The notes beneath the pieces were generated by a model that did no database searches, was not told the DNA's origin, and worked only from the letters and a program-made list of their open reading frames with translations. From the NCBI GenBank assembly GCA_001599595.1, contig BCHH01000007.1, positions 1,457,785 to 1,521,784 on the forward strand: a DNA stretch of 64,000 nt. Reading direction: 5' to 3'. The translations under genes were made by a program, and so were the position numbers. Shown piece by piece: positions 33,075 through 43,721 of the stretch; position 1 is the first letter of the stretch, and each line of letters starts with the position of its first letter. The DNA is from Beverwykella pulmonaria (taxonomy: Eukaryota > Ascomycota > Dothideomycetes > Pleosporales > Melanommataceae).

Positions 33075-33650
33075 ATTGTATCCAATGACTCAACTAAATT
33101 CCGCGCCTGTGAAAGAAATGTTTTCAATAGCGAAAAACAATTGAGACCATATATATGTATGAAAGAGATATGACTCGATCTATATGCAAGAGAACCGATA
33201 TCGCAACGTAGATGAAGTTGATATGCCAAAAGAAGGGCGCGTTGGCGCTTAGAAATGCGGTGGTCGTTGAATTGGCCAATCGGCGGGAGGGTCGTTCGGC
33301 AATTTGCGGTTAAAAGCGGGCATTTTGAGCCGGATATTTTTCCTCTCGGTGAGATTACTCATACTATCTGCCTTACATACAGCACTGCATCTTGAGCTGC
33401 ACCTTTTATGTAAAATTTGTATTGGTATCTATCTACGAGTTCTTGTCTCTCTACACGTAGTGTTCACCAGTCCAAACAGGTCCATCGCCAGGATGACATC
33501 TGGATCTTTGTCATCTCATCTCCCGTGAATTATGTACAATATATGGTGAAAAAAATCTTAGAAAAGTAAAAAGAGCGGCACTTTGATCCCATCTTAAACC
33601 GCGGTCATTCAAACTCATAGGAACAATGGTATAAAAAACACTTTGTTATC
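33075..33650. other. promoter of the Egt2-like gene and 3' flank of the next gene
   Basis: AT-rich spacer. Contains no recognised gene. Confidence 0.5.
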
Positions 33651-34710
33651 TTAAATGGTGCGCATACCCCTGGCCATCTCGCTCTTCACGCGCCTCCTGT
33701 ACTGTTCCCGGAACTGAATACGGCCCACGGTGCCGAGACCCACTGCGAGGAAGAAACCCAGAGTCCAAATGCAAGTGACGACAAGCCCAATAGGGAAAAA
33801 GGCGAGATTAGTACCCGGGAGGATGAAAGGTGCGGCAGCTTGGGCAAGGGCAGATGCCGAGGCAGCGGCTGCTTGAGGGGTGAGGGTTGTGGTTGCTTGC
33901 TTGGCGAAGACACCGTTGACGAAGGATGCTTCCTGAGAAGAAAGAGTGGCGCTTACATCCTGGTTCGTGGTGGGATTCCTCGCAGTCAGATCAATCTGCG
34001 GAATGAGGAGCGGTTGCAGGGAGGCTCTGTTTAAGGTTAATACTGGTCTTGCGAGAGCTATACCAAAGCACTCACTGCGTCATAGCACTGCCCATCAAGT
34101 TGCTGTTGATCCTTCCAACATAGTTCAGGACCTTGAGCTCCACAGGCGCAGAGCTTGACCCAGCTTGTCTCTCGACGAGACTGCCATCGCCTCTAGCGCG
34201 AACCGGGGGCCACTCGATGTCCCTCTTCATGAATGTGCCATTCATGCTCTGCACCGTAGCGCCCAGGTAAGACAAGGTCATAGAAATTTCGGCAGCGGTT
34301 ACTCCATTCCAAGGATTGATAGGAGCTGAGACATTGTAGAGGCGTAGCTCGGCTTGGAAGATACCGGTCGTATTGTCAAGGAAGGGCAGGTTGTAGCAGA
34401 CAGCGAGTCCCGTTGGGTTTGATGCCAGACCGTTGAGTGCGGTTAACGCAGTCATACATGCTGCTTTCGTATCTGTTTCCCATTTTGCCAGGTCTGCCTT
34501 TGATGCGTCTCCAGAGGCAGGAGTTGTTGAGACTTTGGGTGCGGCTTGGACATTGTTGGAATCCTGGCGGCGTGTGAGGGTCGCGAGCATGTCGACATCC
34601 CGTCGAAGCACATCTTCGATATCCTCGCTGCGCTGGAAGACTGCGTTGAGTGTGGCCGAAGCGTGCCCAGTGAGGAGAAGGCCGCCCAACAGGGCAGATT
34701 GGAACAGCAT
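33651..34710 (-). CDS. secretory-pathway protein with a C-terminal membrane helix, function unknown
   Basis: Two exons (34710-34076 and 34026-33651) give about 336 residues. A signal peptide is likely at residues 1-20 (LFQSALLGGLLLTGHASA). The middle part contains ACMTALTALNGLASNPTGLA and VCYNLPFLDNTTG, several NxS/T sites and an LRRDVDMLATLTRR region that could be cut by a Kex2-like protease. The second exon has an Ala/Gln/Thr-rich stretch and one strong membrane helix at about 286-310 (FFPIGLVVTCIWTLGFFLA), then a basic tail (REQYRRRVKSEMARG) on the cytosolic side. This suggests a type I membrane protein. I do not recognise the family. The frame is continuous across the intron (Gln-Ala at the joint), which supports the model. 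Confidence 0.7.
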
Positions 34711-36643
34711 CGCGAAGAGAAAAATTGAGAGGTATTAGTTGTTCGATCTGTTGTATTAAGATCTAGTCGGAGGGTATGAAGGTAGCCGGGCTGCCCAGCA
34801 GCGGTTCGAAGAAAAGAGGGTGGCAAGAAAGAAAGTGAGAATAGAAACAAAGAGTGACGATGGTAAAGTCAAAGACGGCACAAGAGAAACCGGCTCTGCA
34901 CGGGGGTCATTAGCAGAAAACCCAGGTCGCGAGGGTACCCAGCAAAATTAAGAGATGTGGCTGTGGTTGGAGCAGACTCGAGGTGACGACGCGAGACTGG
35001 TGCTAGGCCGTTGAGGGCTCGTGATGGCGTGAGTTGGCGCACCGATCAGACCCGAGTAGCAGCACCAAGACGCCTTGAAATCTCCATGGCAGTGTTGAGA
35101 CAAGCAATGCGTGACACTGAGACGAGTGGCGGGGGGTTCCTTATGCAGAACTGGTGGGCGAAGGCGCAATTCTACTAAATTCTACCAAGAAGTGCTAAAA
35201 ACTGCTAGCTCGAGGCTCAAAGCCAACCAAGCTTTTGTGCGAGGGGTACGTCTCTGGGGCTCGAGCATGAACTGGAGACCCCTTGAGACAATTGGTGTTG
35301 AGGTCTGTCGGGACCGCGCACAGACGAGACATGGCGGCGCTTCAGCAGGGCAGGAGTTCGGTAGTGCGGCCAATGGGCACTCCGCCCGAGGTTTCACCGT
35401 CCGCGCCTGAGTCTCTTTTCATCGCGAGCCTCATCCTGAAATGTCGCAGCATGCCCAATTCTTCCAGCGGCTCCGCGACGATCGCACATCTCGTGACCGG
35501 CCCCTTCTGCGACAGCTTCTCCTTCATAACCCGCGCCTTCTCGCGCGACGGATGGCCACGATTGTCGGCGTCGGTGTTGGCCATGTTTCCGCAACGTGCA
35601 CGATACAGCTGTGGTGGCAACGTAGCGTATCGCCCGGAGTTCAAGTATCGGCAATAACTAAGGGCGGCTGCAAATCCGAAATCCTAATCTGATCTGATCT
35701 GATCTGATCATGAGCCCAGCAGCGCGGCGCTTCGAGGTGGACGACAGTGCCCAGTGCGTTTCTCATTTCTCCACTCGGAGATACGTTTTTCCCTCCGACG
35801 GACGAAGGATGACGCCCAGAGGAGACGGTGAGGGCAATGCACAACATCGCGTCGTGTCTTCCTCGCAATCCTCTCAATACTCGCAGGCCCAACCCGGTGC
35901 GCGCCGCAACCCTTTATCCTGATCCTCTGCGCTTCCAATCGAGGGTCGCCTTGCCATTAAAGAGGACTCGCCCGGCCGTCCGCCTTGCAAGTCGTCTGCG
36001 GTCCTGCAGCCCAGCACCTCGAATGAGGGCCGTTCCGGGGTGACTCGGGACGGCGCGTGCTGTCTCCAGGACAATCTGGATGATCTGGCACCACACGGCA
36101 CCGTACGCAATGCTGCTGGCAACGGTCCTGCGAACTTATCCTGCGACCTTGCTCTCGCGGAAGAGGCGAGTCACGGCTGCCCACGTTCTCTTGCAGCGAA
36201 CTAACCGAATGGGTGTGCGCGTGCCCTATTTGCATTCGCCCACCACCCGCAACTTGAGGGCTTATATTGTAAACCTCTACTAATCCGGTTCGGAGTGCAG
36301 AGTAGTAATTGCCAGCACATCAAAAGCCTTTCACGCATGCTCTGGAGACTGCCTGGTCCTGCTGGCCAGGATCTCGGGATGCCCAAAAGTGCACCCAGTA
36401 CATCTATCATCGACTGATGCTCCGGGCTCCAACTTCCCTTCACTGTCATCTCCCACGCTTCCTTCACTACGCTGATATGCCCGTTTTGCTTTTTGCTGCT
36501 TTTCGGCTTTCTTTACCCTCGACGGCCAATAGCTCCACGTCTTTCGTCTGCATTTGATTTTTTACGGCCTGACGCCATTTCGTTCGTTGCTCATTGATCA
36601 TTTCCTTGTCCACCTGATAGACCGGCTTTTCGAACTTGCAGCG
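34711..36643. other. divergent promoter region
   Basis: 1.93 kb between the membrane-protein gene (-) and the pseudokinase gene (+), which point apart. Holds their promoters and 5' UTRs, plus a short GATCT repeat at 35689-35709. Frames here are shadows with no domain. Confidence 0.5.
35689..35709. repeat. pentanucleotide microsatellite (CTGAT)4
   Basis: Four perfect tandem copies of CTGAT (equivalently GATCT) lie in a non-coding region. Confidence 0.85.
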
Positions 36644-38785
36644 ATGCAGCACAACTCCAACTCGCCCTGGCGTGCCCCCGCGCCAGACTATCCTCCCAAG
36701 CAGTATCTTCACAGCACCATGAGCATGGTGAACTTGCATGAGGAGCCTACTTGGTACTCCAATCGTGAACCCTCATCCCCCACGGCCTCGTCGGTCTCCT
36801 CTTGTACAAGTCGAAGTACAACTCCAACCACCTCGAACAATCCATGGTCGAGTGTGATGATGAGCCCAAGTTCAACCCTCTCCACCAGATCCAACAGTTC
36901 CTCGCCCAAGGACAGCCCAAATCGTACCCCGCAGTATACGAGCCGATCGACAACACCTGTTGCCCCCCAACCACTTAGACCCATCCATCCCTCGACCGGG
37001 TTTGTACCAATTTCCCCCCCTCTATCATCATCTGGAGAAGGGTTTCGAAGTATGGACTATCCAAGCTCCCCAATTCAAAACTTCCCCGGTTCGCCCAACC
37101 CTTATCGACAGGCTGCTGTGCCCGTGTCGCCATTGGTGAATGGCTTTCTCAACAGAGCTTTGCTCTCCTCGCAGGGAACATCTTTATCTGGTTGGTTCTA
37201 CAACCTATCACGGCAGCAGGGCTGGGAAACGTCCTTAGCAAACAATGTGTGGCATTGGACTGTCTCTAATCCACGGCTTGCACTTCTTCTCGTTGTCTGC
37301 GACGATGTTGCCTCATGGCGTCAAGCAAAATTCTTTGATCTTCGAGATGAGAACCTGCCGTTTCCTGAAGACCGCCTTCAGGGGATTGTAGCAAATCCTC
37401 GAAAGGTTGTCGAAGAGCAGTGGCGAGCTACGTCAAAGGAACTCCCTTTGAATGGTTCTCACATTGACTTCGCCGCCCGCGAGACCGTTCCAATGCAACA
37501 CATTAGTCTCATCAGGACATCCCGCAGTCCAGAAAAGAGCGTGGATCGCGTTAGGATGTTGGGCAACAAGGATGATCGTATTTTCATCCGGAAGCGTTTT
37601 GTCGTCACGCGACCAACGCAAAAGGCGACGCTCCTGAAACAGATAAACGACTTCAAGCAATTCGACCACAAGAACATTGCCACGCTTCTCTGCTCATACT
37701 CGCAGCCAAGTCATATCGGCATTGCCACAGCAAGAGCCCAATATAGCTTGGATGATTTCCTATCTCTCCCCAGTGGAGACTCCAATCGTTCCAAACTTCT
37801 CGTGGACTGGATGCATGAGCTTTCGCAGGCTCTTGAATACCTTCACTCGCAGTCAATTTGCCATCGTAGCATCCGACCTCGGAAGATCCTCATCGATGGG
37901 GCTCGCATCTACTTTGGCCCCTTCGGCATCGGACAAAGCAGTGACAATTTTAGTCCAACCGTCGCCAACGCTCAACGTCTAGACCAGCTACACTCTTATT
38001 TCCAGGACCAATCGTATATTTACGCCGCTCCTGAGGCCGTTGCATCCCGAGGCAAACGTCCTGCAGATGTCTTTGCTCTTGGCTGCGTCTTTCTATCCAT
38101 GATGACGGTTGTTCAAAACCAGTCCCTCTCTTTGTTTACGCAATACCGAGCCGGCTCATCTCAGGACGCCTCGTTTCATGCTCATCTCGACCGTGTCGGG
38201 AGCTGGCGCACCCGTCTGCACGCAACGGCTACCTCGGGACTTCGGAACGGAATCATTGGACCCGGTCGGAAGCAACGCCAACTGAAATCAGAGGGTGACT
38301 GGCTCCAAATCATCGAGAGGATGATTTTGGCCGAACCCAAGGAGCGCATCAAGATGGCGAGACTGACCACCATACTGGCGAAATTGGGAGATGGGAAGGC
38401 GATGGGTGGGCGCAGGCGAAGCTTGGATGCAGGAGGCTATAGTGGACAGGCTGCAGCTGCCTTGGGTATTGTCACTGGCAACATCAACGGGAATGTAAAT
38501 GGAATTGCTAATGGATATGCCAATGGGAACAGTAACGGCAATGCGAATCATGAAAGCCCACTAGGTGGCGCGACAATCGGCGTAGAGCGTCAACCAGAGT
38601 TGAGTTTGTTTAACCATTTCTTCCAACAACAACAGGAGCAACAGCGGCAGCAACAACAACAACAGTACGACCAACAGCGGCAGCAAGAACAACGCCAGCA
38701 ACAACAAGAAGACCAGCAACGCCAGCAGCAGCAGCGGTACAATTCGGGATCAGGCTGGTCGACTGCACGGGCTTATGTTCAGTGA
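36644..38785 (+). CDS. pseudokinase with Asn-Gly and Gln-rich C-terminal repeats
   Basis: Single-exon gene of about 713 residues. The first in-frame ATG is at 36644 (MQHNSNSPWRAP). Residues 1-150 are Ser/Thr/Pro-rich. A conserved-looking block spans about 160-300 (GWFYNLSRQQGWETSLANNV, ALLLVVCDDVASWRQAKFFD). A protein-kinase fold follows at about 310-590, with RKRFVV, DHKNIATLL, QALEYLHSQSICHRS, YAAPEAVASRG and ADVFALGCVF. The catalytic loop reads HRSIRPRKIL (Ser409 in place of the catalytic Asp, Lys in place of Asn), and FGP (424-426) stands where DFG should be, so metal binding and phosphotransfer are very unlikely. After residue 620 come NGNVNGIANGYANGN repeats and a Gln-rich run to the end. 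It is probably a regulatory or scaffold protein with prion-like tails. Confidence 0.85.
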   Translation: MQHNSNSPWRAPAPDYPPKQYLHSTMSMVNLHEEPTWYSNREPSSPTASSVSSCTSRSTTPTTSNNPWSSVMMSPSSTLSTRSNSSSPKDSPNRTPQYTSRSTTPVAPQPLRPIHPSTGFVPISPPLSSSGEGFRSMDYPSSPIQNFPGSPNPYRQAAVPVSPLVNGFLNRALLSSQGTSLSGWFYNLSRQQGWETSLANNVWHWTVSNPRLALLLVVCDDVASWRQAKFFDLRDENLPFPEDRLQGIVANPRKVVEEQWRATSKELPLNGSHIDFAARETVPMQHISLIRTSRSPEKSVDRVRMLGNKDDRIFIRKRFVVTRPTQKATLLKQINDFKQFDHKNIATLLCSYSQPSHIGIATARAQYSLDDFLSLPSGDSNRSKLLVDWMHELSQALEYLHSQSICHRSIRPRKILIDGARIYFGPFGIGQSSDNFSPTVANAQRLDQLHSYFQDQSYIYAAPEAVASRGKRPADVFALGCVFLSMMTVVQNQSLSLFTQYRAGSSQDASFHAHLDRVGSWRTRLHATATSGLRNGIIGPGRKQRQLKSEGDWLQIIERMILAEPKERIKMARLTTILAKLGDGKAMGGRRRSLDAGGYSGQAAAALGIVTGNINGNVNGIANGYANGNSNGNANHESPLGGATIGVERQPELSLFNHFFQQQQEQQRQQQQQQYDQQRQQEQRQQQQEDQQRQQQQRYNSGSGWSTARAYVQ

Positions 38786-40188
38786 ATACCAGAATTGCGT
38801 TCGCTCGAACAAATTAACATCTATGGGGGGACAATACCGACGGATCACAATAGTTTACGATCGACTAGGACTCAACATTACAACCGACCTCAAGACTTCC
38901 ATCGACTAATTTTCACGGTTTAGCTGTCATTATTGCATCTCGATCATGTTTACATTTCTGCGTCTTTCGTCTGGGTCTGGCCCTTTGATACCCCTTCACG
39001 CATCTCATTTATGACGCATGTTCACTAAGCCACAACTGTTTCAAGAAGGATGATTATCATGGCCCTATATATTACACATCACGTTGCACATTTGCACATG
39101 TTTTACGTTCTGCACATTTACCTGGCGAATAGAAGGACGTTCGGAATGGAGCAGTCAGGAGTATGACACTGAATATTATGTATTTATTCATCTACCATCT
39201 CCCATGCATAACCATGTAGCTTTTAGTTCGTCTTCTCGATCGTGCTCTTTAGCTTGATAACAAGTTGTCACTCGGCCTGCTCCATTCTCTATATACAACG
39301 AACAAACAACTAACCTAGAATATCACTGGTCTTTATGCAAAGACAAAATTGTTATTGGCTATCAGACATCACAGGAGCTGCCAAAGACCAGGTGAGACGA
39401 TGCTAAACACAACATATACAATGATATGACATCGAACGTAAAACTGTTCAGCGTTCCCATCTGTATTTGCCTGTATGCAGTAACATAGCAACGATGTACT
39501 GTAAATGCTGCAATGATTGTAGACAGTACCGGTGTATTAACCAGTCGGCATATATATACATCTTTTCTACACACGCTATTGCGATCCTAAACTGCCATCC
39601 TCAGCCCCGTCTATGGCCCTCGTTCTACCCTCCCCACCACCCCTCCTTGTGAAAACTCCAATGCGAAGCAGAGTATCCGCACAACTCATTCCTAGCAAAA
39701 TATTTCACTATATAATACTGCTAGTACATATCTTGGGGAATTGCGCCATTAATTCCCAAAGGAAAAAATAATAATAATAATATAGATCTTCATAACTGTT
39801 CCGCCCATCGCCTTGCATATCGGTACTGAAATCTCTAGGACTGGATATACACCCCTTTTATCGCTTAGATAAGGTTTCGTTGCGGAGCACTGTTTTTGAA
39901 GGACTTGCGTTCTTCTTGCAGTCAAGCTGTAATGTTGCGCTCATTATGATAACAAATATATGCGCCTCGACCAGCTCAAGCAGCAGTAAATATATGGGGG
40001 CGGTAGGTATTTATCATAATGTGACATAATGGTACAGTTCCTCTGTCTTTCATTCACAGTCCTCATTGCCCCAAACCCACGATTCTCCACCAAATATCTT
40101 CCATCTCCTCAATCCGCCCAGCCTATGCATGCCCAAAGTCATAACTCCGAAGTGTGGTTCCGCTTTATATCTTCTCATCATTCGTATC
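38786..40188. other. 3' flanks of two convergent genes
   Basis: 1.4 kb between the pseudokinase stop and the mL44 stop. AT-rich, with an AAT microsatellite at 39766-39782. No gene seen. Confidence 0.5.
39766..39782. repeat. AAT trinucleotide microsatellite
   Basis: About five tandem AAT units in non-coding sequence. Confidence 0.75.
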
Positions 40189-41409
40189 TTACACAATGAC
40201 CTCCCCGCAGTCCACCGTATTCGGCCGCCATTTACTCGTGTTTATCTCTCCCTCTGTGCTGCTTGGCACTGTGACTTCCACCGGCTTGTACAGATACCAG
40301 CCCTTCAGTGCTGCAGCCGCTGCCCGTATCCTCGCTTCGTCTAACGAACTCCCCGCACCCTCGCCCAGCTTGTCCTTGCCCGAATACACGCCCACAATGA
40401 ATACTGGATGTCTGCTCAACCGTCCCGTTTCGGATATAAGGCGCGCCACGGGTGCTTCGAAGCCCTCACGGGCGCATAGACGTGAGAGATCTCGCGTCGG
40501 CGTGCGGAAGTCGAACAGCGTCGAAAGATCGAGATGTCGGCTGAGGAAGTGATCTCTGAAGAAGCGCTTGACAAGCGGCCGGCCGAGATGCAGATGTAAT
40601 GAACCGATCAGTGCGCGAACAAATGATTGTGCGGCGTCTTCTAGAGGCACTGGCTCGTTTTTGGGTAGTGGGGTGGATCCGAACGGCGTGGGTGAGCCGA
40701 ACTCGTCGGAGGTGAGGATCTTGTGTGTGGTTGTGACATTCCATTTCCAGGGTGCTTGGCGTCTTAATGCTGCGGGGACATCATCACCAGGTCGTAGTCT
40801 TTTGAATTGTAACAGTCCTGGATCAACCTCACCACCTGGTTCTGCCACAGCTTCGATGCCCCACTCACTTGCAATTGTTGCTAGTGCCTTTGGCCCTATG
40901 TATGCGTATTGTGCGGCGAAAATGACGGACATGGGGAGGCGTGGGTAGTTGCAGAGGAGATGCTCGGTGGTGTAGTAGCCCAGCAGATTTGAACCCACGA
41001 TGGAGAGAGAGGCATTATTGAAGGCGGGATTTGGGTCTGCGGAGGGGTGGACGAGCGTTCGGGCGAGCGTTTGCAGAGGGAAGCGCTGCGGGAGGGAGAG
41101 TCGGCTTCGGAGGGCGGCGAGCTTGCTGGAGCGTTCTGCGGCGGATGGATGGGGTGATGGGAGGGCCTCGAGGGGAGTGTGTTTTATTTCGGGTCTGGAT
41201 CTGCGCGACCGGGCTGCCTGGGGCTCTGCCGTCTCTTGCAGCTCAAAGTCATTGGAAGCTGCTGCTGTCGACTGCAGGCGCGATTGTATTCGGTGATTAT
41301 GAGGTGTGGTGTTTCTTTGCAGGGCTGCAGCATATGGACATATCGGGCGGCGTGGAGCGGGTTGGGCGAGCAATTGTGAGCCGCATCTTGGTATATGTAT
41401 TCGCTTCAT
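40189..41409 (-). CDS. MRPL3: mitochondrial large ribosomal subunit protein mL44 (Mrpl3)
   Basis: Single-exon gene of about 406 residues. The ATG at 41409 (MKRIHIPRCG) opens an Arg/Ala/Pro-rich presequence typical of mitochondrial import, ending near RLQSTAAAS. An RNase III-like domain spans about 80-310: SLSIVGSNLLGYYTTEHLL stands where active enzymes have the acidic signature NERLEFLGD, so it is structural, as known for mL44. A double-stranded-RNA-binding domain follows at the C-terminus (HPVFIVGVYSGKDKLGEGAG, then LDEARIRAAAAALKGWYL). The protein sits on the surface of the mitoribosome large subunit. It diverges from a small membrane-protein gene 205 bp away, also likely mitochondrial. Confidence 0.88.
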   Translation of the reverse strand: MKRIHIPRCGSQLLAQPAPRRPICPYAAALQRNTTPHNHRIQSRLQSTAAASNDFELQETAEPQAARSRRSRPEIKHTPLEALPSPHPSAAERSSKLAALRSRLSLPQRFPLQTLARTLVHPSADPNPAFNNASLSIVGSNLLGYYTTEHLLCNYPRLPMSVIFAAQYAYIGPKALATIASEWGIEAVAEPGGEVDPGLLQFKRLRPGDDVPAALRRQAPWKWNVTTTHKILTSDEFGSPTPFGSTPLPKNEPVPLEDAAQSFVRALIGSLHLHLGRPLVKRFFRDHFLSRHLDLSTLFDFRTPTRDLSRLCAREGFEAPVARLISETGRLSRHPVFIVGVYSGKDKLGEGAGSSLDEARIRAAAAALKGWYLYKPVEVTVPSSTEGEINTSKWRPNTVDCGEVIV

Positions 41410-41614
41410 TAAAGGACAGAGAGAAGAGAGAATAAGAAGACTGGCGGGCTGCAATTGCGCGGGTCGTGTGTCTCATGGAGCTCGGTGATCGCGACCTCCA
41501 AAATTTCTGGCCAAGAATTCTCCTTATGTAAGCGGCCCTAGCTCTTTGGAGGGACGACATCACCTCTCCACCCCCAGCGACAGAAACGACATTACCGCAG
41601 CACAGCACTTCACA

Positions 41615-41983
41615 ATGGGAGGAGGAGGAAAGATCCCGTACGGACTGCCCATCAATTGCTCGTAGACGAAGTATCTGACCCCCGTGTGTAGGTACCCAAA
41701 GCACGTCTGGTCGCCGGCCGGCGGCTGGTATGCGCAACCCGCCAACTGGAAAGCAAACACAGCCGTCATGGGCGCCGTCCTTGTCGGCATCACAGCCATG
41801 GCCTGGACCGTGAGTGCGAATAAGGAGTACCGAGACAAGATGCCGCCTCAGAACAGGTTCTTCCCGAGCCGATAGTTAGCAACCCATGAAAATCACCAGC
41901 AGCGTGAACAGAGCTGACAATGGCACAGTTGGAGCAAACAAATCATCGAACACGAGCAGAAACTAAAGGAGAGTGAGGCTTAG
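41615..41983 (+). CDS. 86-residue one-helix protein, probably mitochondrial
   Basis: Three short exons (41615-41637, 41692-41874, 41929-41983) join to an 86-residue protein. The start MGGGGKIP joins YPKHVWSPAGGWYAQP across the first intron. One membrane helix lies at about 33-50 (AVMGAVLVGITAMAWTV), then KMPPQNRFFPSRYWSKQI across the second intron and a Glu/Lys-rich helix to the end. The two splices each rebuild a conserved-looking motif, which supports the gene despite its size. Size, single helix and the Trp/Pro-rich head resemble small accessory subunits of respiratory complex I. I cannot assign a specific subunit. It shares a short divergent promoter with mL44. Confidence 0.75.
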
Positions 41984-42042
41984 GAATAGAACAGAGCGAT
42001 GGCATGTCGATTGCGGGGTCTAAGGTGTTTGCTGGAAGCACA

Positions 42043-43219
42043 CTAGGGCTGTACATACATATCCAGCCGCTGCTTGAATTCAGAGATTCTATCCTCGACC
42101 CGAACGCCATTCCATATCTCGCCTTGTGGAGTGTGCGACAAGACGGGCATCCCAACCTGCTCAATAGCAAAGCTGGCGGCGATGGAACCCCATTGTGCAG
42201 CTTCTTCGAGATTGTCAATTCCGGGATTTGCACCGCCCCTCACCAAGCCTATTGCTAACCCACCCAAGAAACCGTTACCTCCGCCAGTAGGATCTAAAAC
42301 CCTCGCTGCAGACTGATGGTATGCAGGCATCCATTTTTGAAGTCCTGGGCGTGTGACAAGGCATCCATCTTTACCGGCACGCACTACGATGCCACCCTGC
42401 CCATCAGATCCAATGCCACCCTGCAACCACTCATCGCACAGTCGCTCTATTGCCCGATAATCAACATGGTCCTTGCCATTCGTGTCTGTCCCAAAAAAGC
42501 CAGCCAGCTCGGAATGATTGGGGCTGACGACATCGACATATTTCAGCGCTGTGAAGCAATTCGTAAGCTCTTCTGGGGTGCAGAGATCCGGAACAGGCTC
42601 CCATATAAAAAGCGGTCTGGGCGTGGACCCCACCGCTGAAGATGCACTGCGCAGGGCCCTGATGTTCTCAACGAGGCCTATGCAGCGCAGCGGGGAGCAG
42701 ATGAGATGGAAAGACTTGGACCAGAGCAGCTGTGTGTTAGCCAGCGCTGCATGATCGAGACGCAGTTTCGGAGTTGTGTAACGGAAGGCTGCATATGAGA
42801 TGTGAGATGAGAGGCGCGCACGCGAATCTGGAAACAGGAATGACTGCATACCTCTGTGCTCGTGTTCGCCGTAGCCGTTCCAGCCCCGTGTGGTCAGTCG
42901 ATGGGGAGTCTCGCGAATCAGGGCGCCCGTATCCCACTGTGCGATGGCTTCTCGAAGCTCATGCGGAAAGTCGGATCCGCAGTCCACGATCCATCCCACG
43001 GCTCTGGATCGTGGGGGCGGAGAGAAGATTCGCGCACCCAGCGCAGAGTAGGTTCCTGCGCCGCCGAGGATGTTTGTTACTGGCGGTTTTGGCGGGGGAA
43101 ACTCGATCTCATCTGTGGTAGAGAGATGAGTGGGGGCTGCAAGCAGAGGTGCAGGCGGGAAGTGTACCTATAATGAACATGCCCAGCGTGCAGAAGTCAA
43201 TGCCGCATGTCTCGTCCAT
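42043..43219 (-). CDS. Mak32-like pfkB-family protein
   Basis: Three exons (43219-43168, 43112-42852, 42788-42043) give about 352 residues. The start MDETCGIDFCTLGMFII joins DEIEFPPPKPPVTNILGGAG across intron 1. The GGAGTYSALGARIF turn is the pfkB/ribokinase N-terminal motif. HEHRAFRYTTPKL is formed across intron 2. Later come FIWEPVPDLCTPEEL, VVSPNHSELAGFF and VVRAGKDGCLV. The C-terminal signature reads DPTGGGNGFLGGLA, so the usual catalytic Asp of GAGD is Asn276. Yeast Mak32 is needed for the stability of the L-A virus toxin system and has no known substrate, and this is the closest family I recognise. Sugar-kinase activity is uncertain. The gene ends 60 bp from the small protein gene, tail to tail. 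Confidence 0.82.
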
Positions 43220-43721
43220 GGTGTTGCGGGTGAATCTCAGAGCATTGACGTGACGACGATGTTTCTCCAGTGCCGGTAGCAAGTGGTGGATGCTACGCAG
43301 GAGCTAGTAAGTACCGAGTGAGGAATATCCATAGGCAATCCTGCACAAGGGACCAAAAGGGTCTATCGAACCCTGCAAAGCCCTGCTCCATTGGCCAGCC
43401 ATACTTCTGCTGTCGTGGCTAAGACGACTGGAATATTCCTCTCCTTGATCGACGCGCGCACTGGCTCGTGCCGCTAGCGCATAAACGCCGGGGGACAAGA
43501 ACGACCACGCCCATGCTTCACCTTGATTATTGCGTTGCACCCGCAAACCTCTCTGCCTGGCGAAAGAACGTCCCTACCACCCGATCCGGCCCCTCCATCT
43601 ATTCCTACTACGCGCCTTCTAGAAGGCAATACACGCGGCGCGCCGAGCTGCAGCTACCCCTTCCTTCCCCGAGCTCTCCCAGCGGTCCTGTCTCTCCCTG
43701 CATTGAGCGGTTTCCCGCAGT
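43220..43721. other. divergent promoter of the Mak32-like and CAP genes
   Basis: 502 bp between two start codons pointing apart. Frames here are out of context. No other gene seen. Confidence 0.55.

Noticed and set aside
23441..38785. Secondary-metabolite gene cluster (monooxygenase, PLP enzyme, secreted enzyme)
   Set aside because: No polyketide, peptide or terpene synthase, no pathway regulator and no transporter nearby. The PLP enzyme fits ergothioneine synthesis, and the region includes pseudogenes and housekeeping genes.
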